A DNA stretch of 64,000 nt from contig MU657342.1 of NCBI GenBank assembly GCA_026770575.1, positions 28,785 to 92,784 on the forward strand, read 5' to 3'. Position 1 is the first letter of the stretch; every line of letters starts with the position of its first letter. Below, in pieces: positions 12,001 through 23,600 of this stretch. A program made the translations under genes and the position numbers. Source of the DNA: Pelagophyceae sp. CCMP2097 (taxonomy: Eukaryota; Sar; Pelagophyceae). The notes beneath the pieces are model-generated. The model was given only the letters and a program-made list of their open reading frames with translations. It searched no databases and was not told the origin of the DNA.

Positions 12001-13125
12001 GCCGTGCGCGCCTACGGCCACCTCGCCGAGGCGCGGCACGCGGCGCTCGGGCGGCACCTCGACGCCAACGCGCGGGCATGGTTCTGGTGGCTCCTCTCGC
12101 AGCGCGTCCTCGGGTTCTACCTCGATGTACTATGCGTCGTATTCCTCTTCGTCCTGGTCGTCCTCGCGCTGGCGCTGCGCGGCGCGTTCCCGACGCAGGT
12201 CGTGGCTTTGGGTTTGTTGTATGCAGTTCAGCTGAGTGGGAACTTCCAGTGGGTCGTGCGGCAGTTCGCTTTAGCAGAATCGTTCATGTCCAGCGTCGAG
12301 CGACTCCTTTATTACGGAACGCAGCTGCCCGCAGAGGACTTTACGTCGAGCGTCAAGGACTCCACGAAGGCCGGCTCCAAGGCGGACGACGGCTGGCCGC
12401 GGTCGGGCGCGCTCGAGCTCCGCGACCTGCGTGTCAAGTACGCCGAGGGCCTCCCGGATGTCCTCCACGGCATCTCGCTTTCCATCCCGTCGGGAGCAAA
12501 GGTGGGCATCGTCGGCCGCAGCGGCTCTGGCAAGTCGTCGCTCGTCTCGGCGTTTTCGCGCCTCAACTTGATCTCCGGCGGCGCCATCATCTTCGACGGC
12601 CGAGACACGCGCACCGTGCCTCTCGCGCAGCTGCGGAAAGCAGTGGCCGTCATCCCGCAGGCGCCGCACTTGTTCAGCGGCACGCTGCGCTTCAACCTCG
12701 ACCCCTTTGGCGAGCACGCCGACCCGCACATCCTCACAACGCTCGCCGCGCTCCACGCCTTTGACGGCAGCGAGGGCACGCTGGACCGCCAAGTCGAGGA
12801 GGACGGCAGCAACCTCTCGCTCGGCGAGCGGCAGCTGCTCTGCACGGCGCGCGCGCTGCTGCTGCGGCGGCGCGTCGTCTGCGTCGACGAGGCGACTGCG
12901 TCCGTGGACCGCGCCTCGGACGACGCCATCCAGCGCACGCTCCGCGAGGCCGACGGCTTCAAGGCCGCGACCATCGTCGTCATCGCGCATCGCATCTCCA
13001 CCGTCCGAGACTCGGACATCATCGTCGTCCTCCAGGCCGGCGTCATCTTGGAGGCCGGCGCGCCGGACGAACTCCTGCGCGACTCAAGCGGCCCCTTTGC
13101 CCAGCTCGCCCTCGCCAGCGCCTGA
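9082..13125 (+). CDS. ABCC/MRP-type full ABC transporter
   Basis: Four exons (9082-9495, 9557-10537, 10620-11523, 11570-13125) encode 1284 aa with TMD1-NBD1-TMD2-NBD2 order, normal for MRP proteins without a TMD0. NBD1 has Walker A GPVGSGKSS (~residue 468), signature LSGGQQ and Walker B LAILDDP, with Asp in place of the catalytic Glu as is usual in ABCC NBD1. NBD2 has Walker A GRSGSGKSS (~1084), signature LSLGERQ and Walker B VVCVDEATASVD. The hydrophobic spans WVGALWAAALIGASLVNV and LVAGVFLLFVVGQACLVA begin membrane bundles. Family members export glutathione conjugates and other organic anions at the plasma membrane or tonoplast; the substrate here is unknown. The introns (61, 82, 46 nt) were placed by frame: the second interrupts the NBD1 Walker A region just before VEGPVGSGKS. 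Confidence 0.92.
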
Positions 13126-13468
13126 GCCTCGGACTAAATCAATCCTGGAATCGAAGAGCTCGCTCCATCGAGCGCAGAGCTGGCGTTAGAGCATCCGATG
13201 CATCTGAAAAGACTTGATCAAGTCGCCAGGGGCAGGACGATGCAGCCCTGTGCAGCCCCCGTCCTGTACACGCGTCGTACACGTGAATATACTTCCCCCC
13301 GCCCCGGGACACGACTCGGAAAGAACACCAATTATTTGGAAAATTCATAATTTGGCGATAACGGAACTCCTTCAGGAAAGCCCGCGGGCGCCGCGCGTTG
13401 CTTGGCCGCATTGGGCTTCGATATCTCATCAAAGGTGACACAGTGTGATTCGCTTATGTGCAGTACAG
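13126..13468. other. Convergent intergenic region, nothing recognised
   Basis: Between the ABC transporter stop and the stop of the minus-strand gene at 13469. No domain or repeat recognised; it presumably holds two 3' UTRs. Confidence 0.5.
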
Positions 13469-15695
13469 CTACGAACCCTGGGATTGGAACATGGCCTTGA
13501 AAAACGACTTTTTCTTGTAGGCCGTTGTTCTTGAGGCCGTCGGCGGCGCGGCGGCGGGCGTGCCCGCGGCGGCGGGCGTGCCTCCTGCCGCGGGCGTGCC
13601 TGCTGCAGCGAGCTTGCCTGCCGCGGGCTTGCCTGCTGAGGCGGGCTTGCCCGCGACGGCGGGCGACGCGGGAGCTTTTGGGGGGCTCCCGCGGTCCCGC
13701 GCGTGCGGCCTGGATTCTTCCGAGTCGTCGGTCGACGAGGCATGGGCCGCGGCGTTGGCCTTGCCCTTGCCGGTTGCGGCGGCCTTCTTCCTGCCCTTTT
13801 TCTTGGCCGGGTTTTCGCTTTGCGCGGCGTGGAAGGCGTCGAGGTTCTTCTGAGAGACCCAGACGACGTTGCCGCCCTTGGTCACCGCCTTTTGCATGGG
13901 TAGCCGCTTGAGGCCCGGGTCGATCACGTCGAGTCTGTCGCAGAGGAAGCGGTACGCGGGCCCGGCGACGGTCTTGATCTGTTGGCGCTGCGCCTCTGGC
14001 ATCGCGGCCAGGTCCTCGCGCGACCGCAGCGCGACAAGCAAAGCGCAGCCGAGGCCCAGCGACGCAACTGCGATGGCGTCGGCGTGGTCCTCGACGACAG
14101 ACATGACCGCGTCGCCGTACAAATTCAGCGTCCGCTCAAACTGCTCCGAGAGGTTGAGCGCACCAATGATGCCCACGGCGTCCGGAATGGGCAGCGGCAG
14201 GCCAGTCGTCAGGCGCGCCACGACGAGCGTCGCCTGCATGGCGTAGAGCGAGCAGAGCAGCGCCGGCCCCGCGCGCGCGACCCACTCCTTGGGCTTGCGG
14301 ATGACGTAGCCCGGCGAGCCGTCGGCGAGCGGGACGGGCGTCAAGTCGTGGCCGCAGAGGAACGTCAGGACCATCTCGTGCTCGAACCAGGACCGCGGGC
14401 TCGCCACGGTGGAAGTGACGACGCGGGGCACGAGCACAAAGATCTTCGGGCAGCCGAGCTCGCCTTTGGCAAGATCGCCCGCCGTCGCCGCGAGGCTCGA
14501 AAGCGCACGCTGCGTCGCGAGCGCCGACTTCCGAAAGGCGGCGTCGTGCCGCGACAGCACGCGGTGGACCGTGCGGAAGCCTTGGGCCTGCTTCCGGGAC
14601 ATGACCCCAAGCTTGCGCAGAATCGCGTCGTCGCCGCCGGCGGGTGGCCGCCGCCGCGCGCCGCCGCCGCCGCGGACGTAACGGCCCTCGGCGAAATCGC
14701 TGCCATCCATGCAGCGGCAGTAGTCCTCAAAGTCGGCAAAACCGAGCTGCTTGACGTCCGCGGGCGGCGGCTCGTTGCCGCTCGCCGACGCGATTCGGTC
14801 GACCTTGAGTGTCTTGGCCAGGGGCACGCTGAGCGTCACCGTGTAGTCGCCGGGTTGGCGGAACTCGAGGACCACGTAGTCGCCGTTGTCGTCGCGCGCG
14901 TACCGGCCGACGCGGAGGCCGAACGCCAATCGGAGGAAGCGCTTGGGCCCGACGGCCATCTTAAAGTACGACCACGCCTGATCCGCGCCGACGACGGTGT
15001 TCCCGGGCCGCCGCCACGTCCCGCGCAGGCCGCTCGTGTCGCACATGTGCATATTGACAGGCAAAGACGACGTGCACGACAGCCGCACGCGCACCTCGCC
15101 CGCCAACGGCGCCACCTAAACGCACGCGTCAAACGGGAATCCCTTGCGCGTGGACAGGACCGCGCACCTCGCCGATGAGGGCCGTGTTGAGGCCCTCCAT
15201 GTAGCTGCGGAACGAGTCGTAGGCCCGAAACATGTCCACCGCGACGCTCTCGGGGCCGGCGTCGGCGCCCGTTGAATCGGAAATCCGAAGCACGCGGACG
15301 TTTGCCGGCCCGCCGCCGAGGCGGACGTCGTAGCCCCCCGGCTTACGGAACTCGAGGGCGACGTACTGCGCGCCCGTGGCATCGCAGGCCCAGCAGCCGA
15401 GGACGGCGGCGAAGGTGATTCGGAACGCGCCCGCGGCACGAAACGGCCGCGTCACGCCGGCGCCGCGGCGCTCGCCCTCGCCGAGGAGCGACGTTAGCAG
15501 CGTCGGCCGGAAGAAGCCCAATGCGGCGCCATCGTCGTCCTTATAGACGGCGTTGCCCGGCGCGCGCCAGTCCGCGACGTGCATCGCCACCTTGTAGCAC
15601 TGCTCGCCGCTGACGCAGATGCGGATCTCGTTTGCGCCCAAAGGGCGGTCCAGGCCGCACTCCGGCCGCTGCTGGGCCAACGCCAGCGCCGCCAT
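13469..15695 (-). CDS. Unrecognised protein with two tandem N-terminal modules
   Basis: Two exons (15695-15168, 15115-13469; 52-nt phase-0 intron) encode 724 aa. I do not recognise the family. Exon 1 and the start of exon 2 each encode a related ~160-aa module: YVALEFRKPGGYDVRL matches YVVLEFRQPGDYTVTL, VRVLRISDS matches LKVDRIASA, and FRAYDSFRSYMEG matches FADFEDYCRCMDG. An internal duplication with an intron at the boundary is therefore visible. The central part (IFVLVPRVV, then WFEHEMVLTFLCGH, then GYVIRKPKEWVARAGPALL) resembles a segment found in COR/Roco-type proteins of algae, a weak impression. The last ~120 residues are lysine-rich followed by repeated AAAGTPAA. No signal peptide. Start is the first ATG of the open frame. 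Confidence 0.7.
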
Positions 15696-16693
15696 GCTAT
15701 AGGGCCCACCCGTGCGGCGGCGTGGAGACCTCGAAGGATGACCCGGGGACGGGGTTTCCAATGACTCAGAAAGAGACAGAGAATCATCGTCGAATTTTCC
15801 CGCAAAAAAACAACCACGCACGAGCCGCAAGCTGCGGACCGGACCGCAAGCCCGCTCAATATTTTGTGCCGCGTGGCATGCTTGCTTGCGCTTGCTTGCT
15901 TGCTGCCATCCTCACCGCGTGGGGCAGGCCCGGGAGTGAACTTTGCAGGGGCCCTTGCTGTGTCATCGGTGGGTTTCTTCCTCTTGACAATTTCGAAATT
16001 CCGAGGGGTTCTGCGGGGTAAGCGGGGTTCCGTCTCGACGAGCGCGCCGCGCGGGCGATCGTTACGAAAATACGTCTGTGGGAAACGGATTCGGGAAGTC
16101 GAAGCTCCGGCCGCGTCTCACGTCCGTGGGGCTTCCCCACGAGAGTCCCATCGAGCCGCAGTGAAACGACCGGCCGGAACCCGGCGATGTGACGACCCTG
16201 CCTCGTTTATTTGGGCGCAAGGCGCGAGGCACCGCCTCGTACCATCTACCATTTGAAGAGCTGGCGAGGCTTTAGTGGGGGAACCCGTAGACCTACCGTC
16301 TGATCTAAAGTGCAAGGTCTTTTCTGCGAGGGTATGACCTTGCAGCTGAGAAGAGGCTTACTGATACCTCGCCGAAGCTTCATGGGACGAATTTAGGTAC
16401 GATGCGGATGAAGTTGGGCTGGTAGGTCGTCTTTCGAGCCTAGGCAGCCTCCCACTCCAGGGTAACTGGTTGGCATCCAAAAAGGGTGGTCGCAAAAAAA
16501 GACGTCTGAATCTGCCTCGCCAAAACCCATTCTCACTGGCACGGGACTCGTGGGTATATAGGACACGGGACTCGCGGTGCCGACGCGCGACAGATGCGCG
16601 GTTCATCCTGGTGAGCGCATCGTCCGAAACGCAATACCCGCCGTCGCACGGCGCCACGGGTTGGTGCGCGGTCGCCGCTCATCTTCCGGTGTC
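15696..16693. other. Divergent intergenic region (~1 kb)
   Basis: Separates the minus-strand two-module gene from TWINKLE. Open frames are short and unsupported. A GCTT microsatellite lies at 15880-15903. I see no RNA gene. Confidence 0.5.
15880..15903. repeat. GCTT microsatellite
   Basis: Interrupted (GCTT)n tract of about six units. Confidence 0.9.
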
Positions 16694-19067
16694 ATGCCGT
16701 CGCGGGCGCTGCGGCGGCGCGTTTCGTCGCGCGTTTCAGCGGCGGCGTCCGTCTTTCGGCGGTCTTCTTCGAATGGCGGCACGTTTGTGTCGTCTTACAA
16801 CAAGAAGACGAGCGCCGACGTGGACGCCTACGTCAAGTCGCGGTTTGAGGCCACGATGACCAGCGGCGGCGTGCGGCTCAACCCCGGCCACACGCACTGG
16901 ACGTTCAAGGTTTGCCCGGAGGGCTTCTGCACCAGGGACAACCAGCACAAGCCGGACAACCAGTGGAAGCTCAACTTGCTCCGCGACGGCGGCGCGTACC
17001 ATTGCTTCCGCTGCGGCCACAGCGGGTCGTACTACGACTTTAAGCTCAAGTTCTCCGGCTGCGGCCTCGGCGGGCCGAGGAACGTCATCGACAACGCCGT
17101 GCCCGAGGCGCCGCCCGAGGAGCCCTTGGAGCGGCCGCGGCCCAGCGAGTTGGATGTGGAGGCGTTTCCCGGGCAGCTCCAAATCCATCCCGAGGGCGCT
17201 TCGGCGCTCGCCTGGCTCCACGACCGCAACATCACGTCAAAGACGCTGGCCGTCTACAACGTCGGCCACACGTCCAAGGACTTCTTCGACGCGGAGACGA
17301 AGACGTGGCAGAGCAACGACTGCGTCACCTTCCCCTGGCACCGGCCCGTCCCCGCGCCGCCGCCCGACGACTCCGTCGCCGGCCGCAACAAGGTGCCCGC
17401 CCTCGGCTTCGAGGTCGTGCGCATCAAGCTGCGGCCCGCACCCGCGTCTGCTGAGAGAGTCGGTTCTGCCTTCGGGTCTCGCAGAGGCACAGTGGCCTTG
17501 CGCGTCGCCGCACCGCCGCTCTAGGTCCATCTTGCACAAGCGGCACCAGCGCATCGAGCCTTCGGGCGGCCACTGGGGTTTGTTTGGCCTGCACACGGCG
17601 GACGAGGAGACTACGGAAATCGTGCTGACCGAAGGGGAGTTCGACGCCATGGCCGTGTACCAGGGCACGGGCAAGTCGGCCATCTCGCTGCCGAACGGCG
17701 CCTCGAGTTTGCCGACGGAGGTGCTGCCGCTGCTGGAGCGCTTCCGCAGGATTTACCTCTGGATGGACAACGACGGCCCTGGTCAGGCCGGCCTCGAAAA
17801 GTTCGCCAAGAAGTTGGGCGCGCACCGGTGCTACCACGTGCGCAACCCGCCCTCGTGGCACGGTTTGGGCATCAAGGACGCCAACGACGCATTAATCAAC
17901 GGCGTAGACCTCCAGGAAGCCTTGGATCAGGCCAAGCGGCCGACCCACGAGTTCCTGCTCCGGTTCGCCCAGCTGCGCGCCGACGTCTGGCGCGAGCTCA
18001 AGCACCCGGCGGAGTTCAACGGCACGCCCATTACTTCTTGGCCGCTCCTGACGAAGATGCTCCTCGGGGTCCGCCGCGGCGAGCTGACAATCCTCACGGG
18101 CCGCTCCGGCGCGGGCAAGACGACGCTGGCCTCGCAGATGACGCTCGACATGCTCAACCAGCGCGTACCGACTCTTTGGGGGTCATTTGAAGTGAAGAAC
18201 ACCTCTTTGAGCATCAAGATGCTGCGGCAGAGCCAGCGTTCGTCGACGCCGCTCTCAGAAATGCCAGACCACGAGCTCGATGAGGAGATGAACCGCTTCC
18301 AGCAGCTGCCCTTGTTCTTCCTCGCCTTCCACGGCGCCACGGACGTCGACAAGGTCATCGATGCGATGGAATTCGCAGTCTACGCCCACGATGTAGAGCA
18401 CATCGTCCTTGACAACCTCCAGTTCATGACCTCCGGCCAGAGCCGAGGTGAGACGGCGTACCTGCGCTCCCGGCGGACAAAGCGCAGAGGCCGGGGACCT
18501 TTGGCCACGGACGACGGCGCCTCGATATCGCCGCACCGTAGGGAGCGGCTTTAACGACAAGTTCGAGGCGCAGGACCAGGCCGTGGCCAAGTTCCGCAAG
18601 TTCGCCACGCAGTGCGTCCGCCGCAAAGACGCGGCCCGGGCGCACAAGACGCGGCCCCGGCGCCGTCGACGCGGGCGTAGGCACGGCTGCCACGTCGTCC
18701 TCGTCGTCCACCCGCGCAAGGAGGACGAGGGCCAGAAGCTCGGCCTCTCTTCCATCTACGGTGGCGGCAAGGTGACGCAGGAAGCCGTATAGCACCAGCG
18801 TCGCAGCACCCCCATGGGATTGCACGAGACGCGTCGCCTCGCGCTCCTTGCGACGCTGCCTTTTGTCAGGACACGGTCATGTGCCTGCAGATGCCCGAGC
18901 CTCCTCGGAAGACGTACGGCGCGCCGCAGCCGCAGCGGCCGGAGGACTCCAACACGTTCAAATACGTCGAAATCGTGAAGAACCGCTACGCCGGCCGACT
19001 CGGCTCCATCAGCATGTCCTTCGACGAAGCCACGCTGCGATACGCCGAAATGAGACAAATAAATTGA
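16694..19067 (+). CDS. TWNK: TWINKLE organellar DNA primase-helicase
   Basis: Five exons (16694-17445, 17525-18447, 18542-18611, 18681-18786, 18870-19067) give 682 aa, essentially the length of human TWINKLE. It is a T7 gp4-like replicative helicase of mitochondria/plastids. The first ~35 residues are Arg/Ser-rich without acids, a plausible organelle presequence. A primase-type zinc motif follows (CPEGFC then HCFRCG, ~76-118). The TOPRIM fold has TEGEFDA (~286) and DNDGPGQ. The RecA-like helicase domain has Walker A GRSGAGKT (~440), Walker B IVLDNLQFM and HPRKE. The intact zinc motif suggests primase activity is retained, unlike the animal protein. The join FATQ-HGCHVVLVVHPRKE fixes intron 3. 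Intron 1's donor is uncertain: GT at 17446 or GC at 17434 both keep frame. Confidence 0.93.
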
Positions 19068-19131
19068 CAAACGCAGACCTTACGGCCCCGACACGCCAAA
19101 GGAGGGGGATAGATTACAGTTTGAGGCGGGC

Positions 19132-20288
19132 TCAGGGGACGTCACAGTCGCCGCCCGAGGCGGCGGGCTGCGTGGCGACGGCGAGGCTGGCGAACTCTTC
19201 GGCGGAGAGCTCGAAACCGAAGAGGTCGATGTTCGATTGGAGGTGCGCCAGCGTGTTGGACTTTGGGATGACACCGGCAAAGGCCGTCGGCTCGTCGAGC
19301 GCCTGCTGGACGAGGAAGCGCAACGAAACCTGCGACCCCGTGACGTTGTGCGCGCGGCCGATGGCCGTCACGAGTTCGCCGTCGGTGAGCGAGTCCTTCT
19401 CGTCGTAGTCGCAGGGCCCGCAGAGCGGGCTGAATGACATGAAGTGGACGCCGTGCTTCCTGCACGCGTCCGCGACGGCGTCGACGTCGCCCGAGCCGAC
19501 GTGCCACTCGACTTGATTGATCGACGGCCGCACGGTCTGGATTTCCATGACGTCGTCGAGGTGCGAGGCGCAGTAGTGCGACACGCCAATCGACCGCGCC
19601 TCGCCGCTCTTGTAGATCAACTCGAGAGCGCGCCACTCTTCCTGCCGCGCCGCCGGGCTCGAGCGTTTTGGCGTCACCGCCCAGTCCGCGGGGAAGTGCG
19701 TCATCAGGTGGTCGACGTAGTCCAACTGTAGCCAAGCAAGGTTCTGACGGTGCGCCGCCGCCGTCTCCTAAAGTGATGGTGTTCTTCTTTTCGTACGGCC
19801 GTCTCCCCTCCACATGGACGCGGTCAAACGCCGTCGCGTTGAGCCCGCCTGGGATTTTCGTCATGACGAAGAGGTCCTCGCGCGGCGCCTTCCAGCAGTC
19901 CTTAATCGCGCGGCCCACGCCGCGCTCGTTGCCGTAGCCGTTGGCCGTGTCGATCATCGTGTAGCCCACCTAGAGGCCCCTCAGTCCGAAAACGACCGAG
20001 GCAGGGCGCAGCGGAGCTGAGTCGACGGTCCGCGTCGATAGCGAGGCTGGCACTTACGCTAAAAGCCTTACAGACGGACTCGTAGGCGGTGGTGTCGTTG
20101 TACTGCCACGTCCCCGCGCCGACGAGCGGCAGCAGCACGTCCTTGCCGCCGACCTATGCTGCCGTGACCTGGATCGCTTCGTGGCACAGAAACACCCTGG
20201 GACGCACGTCGACGCCGATCTTGACGGCGGGGACCCGCGCTGCGGCGGCGCCGCCGGTGAGGGCGGCAAAGGCGACGAGCGCGATCAT
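19132..20288 (-). CDS. Aldo-keto reductase
   Basis: Four exons (20288-20208, 20153-20058, 19969-19814, 19767-19132) encode 322 aa, the standard AKR length. The (beta/alpha)8 oxidoreductase fold is shown by [22 protein letters not shown] (catalytic Asp and Tyr), VMTKIPGG (catalytic Lys), LMTHFPADW (catalytic His) and the NADPH-binding end GVIPKSN. It reduces carbonyls with NADPH; substrate unknown. The first ~20 residues ([17 protein letters not shown]) look like a signal peptide, so an endomembrane or complex-plastid location is possible. The donor of intron 3 (GTGGAG at 19813) is the least certain; an 8-bp GGAGACGG occurs both just after it and across its acceptor. The gene ends 64 bp from the TWINKLE stop, tail to tail. 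Confidence 0.9.
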
Positions 20289-20636
20289 CGTCCTCGACCT
20301 CGGCCGCTGACTTGGACGAAGTTGATCAAAGAACTTGCTTTTTCTTAAAATGTTTTATAATATCCATGCGGGTCCAATCTTTTGCGTGATCAAGATCGGC
20401 CGCGGGCGCGGCGCGATGGAGCGCACGGCGCCGCACGCGGGCACGCTGCTCGAGGGCGGCGAGCCGTCCTCCGCGCCGGGCGCGGCGCGGTCGACGCTCC
20501 TGGAGGATCGAGTCTTGGAGAACGAAGTCCGCGCCACAGACCGACGCCGTCCCGCGCCGCGTCCGTGCCGGAGAAGGCCCAGAGGTGGTCATCCCAAAAG
20601 GCCTCGGCATCCCCAAAAGGCCTCGGCATTCCCTAG
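20289..20636. promoter_or_regulatory. Divergent promoter region AKR / patatin
   Basis: 348 bp between two opposing starts, with an AT-rich patch near 20340-20370. A 19-bp direct tandem repeat lies just upstream of the patatin ATG. The promoter role is inferred from position only. Confidence 0.4.
20592..20629. repeat. 19-bp tandem repeat before patatin start
   Basis: CCCAAAAGGCCTCGGCAT occurs twice in tandem (units 20592-20610 and 20611-20629, one mismatch), ending 7 bp before the ATG at 20637. Confidence 0.9.
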
Positions 20637-23600
20637 ATGTGCGGCTTGTCGCCCGTCAATCCGAAGAGTCACGCGGTCGCCGGAAGCGGAATTCGCGAGC
20701 TAGGCGCGTCCATGGGCCTGGGCCCTTCGTCGACGGGCATCGGCCTCGCGTTTTCGGGGGGCGGCGTGCGCGCGGCGTCGTTTGACTGCGGCGTGCTTTG
20801 GAAGCTTTCGGAACTCGGCCTCTTAAAGGACGTCGACCACCTCAGCGCCGTCAGCGGCGGCGGCTACGCGGCGTGTGCCTTCGTCTCCCACGTCCGCGCA
20901 ATGGAGGCTTCGCCGGAAGGCAAGGATCTGGACGCGGATCAGTGGTTCAGAGTCGTATCGGCGCAGACGTTGACGCGCATGCAGGACAACATCGGCTACC
21001 TCGTCACGTTTGCGCACTCGGTGTGCAAGGCGCCGGGCTACAAAAGGGGCGCGAAGAATGCTCGGATTTGGGACACGCCCTCGTTTGCCGCGCTGCTTCT
21101 GGGCATGCCTTTGGCGAACGTTCTGACCTTTGTCGTCTTCTGGGCCCTCCCTCTCGTCGTCTGGATGAATCTGAACCACGGCCACTCGATGCGGGCGAAG
21201 GTGTGCGGTAGAGGGGCAACGTACGCCTGGGTGCCTTTGACAGTCATGTGGATGGGCATAGTCGCGTTCGTCTGCTGGGCCCTCCTCCACGCTGCCGGGC
21301 TCAAGGGCGTCGAGAAGCGGCCGCCGCTTTACTCGAGGTTCTTGGCGTACTCCGCTTTCAAAACCTTCGCGAGCCGCCTCGCCTTAATCTCGCTCGTCTA
21401 CTGCTGCCTCGTCGCGTCGACGCTCGGCATGCAGCGCTACGACTACGGTGGGCCGGGCAGGCTCAAGTGCTCCTGCGCGCAGTTTTACGGCTACGCCAAA
21501 TTCTACGCAGACGAGCAAGAGTCGGAAAACCGCGTCCTACGTGGGCAAACCGTCGAGGGTGGGAAAGCCGAAGCGTCACGGCGACGACAGAGTCGCGCTC
21601 TGGAGCGAGTGCGGGGTCGTACCACGCTCCACTCGTAGCTTCGACGCCGGCTGCGGCTCGCTGCTGCCGCCCATCTCGCCCATGAAGAACCGGTCCTTTT
21701 CTGCGTTTGTACTTGTTTTTTTTGCCGTCGTTTTCGCCGCGGGTGGCCTCGTCTCGCTCCTCGGCGCCCCGTCGCTTTTGGGCGTCACCGCGCGCGTGGC
21801 CGGGCCACTGGTGGCCATCTTCGGCGTCGCGTACCTCGCGCAGTGGCGCGTGTTTGGGCCGGTGACGAAGCAACGGTTCCTGCCAGGGAGATTGGAATAC
21901 AACGACAATCTCTGGGGGGCCTTGTTCACCGTGAGTTGCGCCGTCGCCATTCTCAGACTCCCGACGAACCACGAACTGCCGCGCATGCTGCACCGTCCTG
22001 CGCAGCGTCGTGCACGTCGGCAAACGTGGAAACCGCAAGGACGATGAGCGACGTATGATGCCGTCAGCTCTAGGTTTTTACGGCACGGCGCTGAGGAATG
22101 CCTTCTTTTCCGACGCCGGCGATGAGGCCATGCCCGACTTGGGGCACCACGGTCTCAGTGGGGCTTCCAGCGCGGTGCCTTCGCCGCTTCAGCCGTTGGA
22201 GGGCGACGTCAACTCGATGCCCGCGTCGCGCGTGCCCAACCTGCTCCTGGGGTGCACGGTCAACGAGTACCGACGGCCCGGAGACGAAAAGGCGCTGGGG
22301 CACCGCTTCGTACGGCTCCCGCGCCGTTGGTTGGAGCGCTCGACGTGTGATGACAAAGCGCTCGACGTGTGATGACAAAGTCGTCGTTGGTGTGATCACC
22401 GACGTGTGATGACAAAGTCGTCGTTGGTGTGATCACCGACGTGTGATGACAAAGTCGTCGTTGGTGTGATGACATCGTCGCTTCGAGGCGGCAGATTTTC
22501 GAGGCGCGCCCGAGGCAAGACGCGCCGTCGAGAGAAACATGCCCACGTCAATAGGTCATCACGCCTCATGCTTGGGGCGGCCGGCACACGGGCTACGCCG
22601 CGACGCCGAGGTGGCTTTCGCTTGCCCGGGCCGCGGCCATCTCCGGGGCCGCCATCGATGGGTTTATCCTGACAAAGTTCCAATCCAAGAGCATGCGGCT
22701 CGGCCTTCAGATGCTCAACTTGACTATGGGCGACACTCTTCGATTCTCAAACCAGTCCGACGACGACGACGAGACGACTGAGACGGGGCCGGTGCTGGCG
22801 GCCGGGGTGACGCTGCTGCAGGGGCTGGAGCGGGTTTTGTGCTTCTTATCCGTCGGGCAAAAGTCGGACCCGCCCTTGGTCGTCAAGGCGACCGATTCGC
22901 TGTCGCAAAACGAGCTCGCGGCGACGCTGCACCAGCGCGGCTTTGAGATGCTCGCGTTTGCGGTGATTTACGGCCTCTTCGCGGCGTGCGCGGCCGTGTA
23001 CTCCAAGTCGGCGGACCGCACGACTTCCACGGCCGCGGCCTCCAACCTCTTCGCCTCGCTCGCTCTCATGCTTATGGCCGCGTTGCTCACAGCGTCGCTG
23101 TGGACGCACGCACCGTGGTGCCGCAGGCTCCTCGCGTCGCCCATCGTGGGCCAGGTCCACCTGTTGCTCCAGGTCCCAAAACCCGCGTCCGAGGAAACCC
23201 GCCACAGGCAGAGGCGTGTTGCCGAGGCGCGACAGGGAGACTGCAGTTCATCACCAGACGGCCTCGGTCCGACGAAAGGGTGATTCGAGAGGCGTCTTTG
23301 AGTTGGTCGTTGCACACCGTCGTCGCGTCGATTTCGCAAACGGTAGATCGTGCGCTTCGGCTCGCGCGCGCCGCCGTTCCTGACGCTCACGGACGGTGGC
23401 CTGACGGAGAACATGGGCGTCGTCGAGCTGCTGCGGCGCCACATGCGGTGGATCGTTGTAGTGGACACTACCGAAGATATCTTTTTAGATTTCAATTATC
23501 TTAAAGCTTCGCTCGACATGGCACAAACCACGGACAAAGTCATCACCCACGTCTGCGACGCCGGCGCAAGCGCGCGGCCGCTGGAAGAGGTGCTGTCGAA

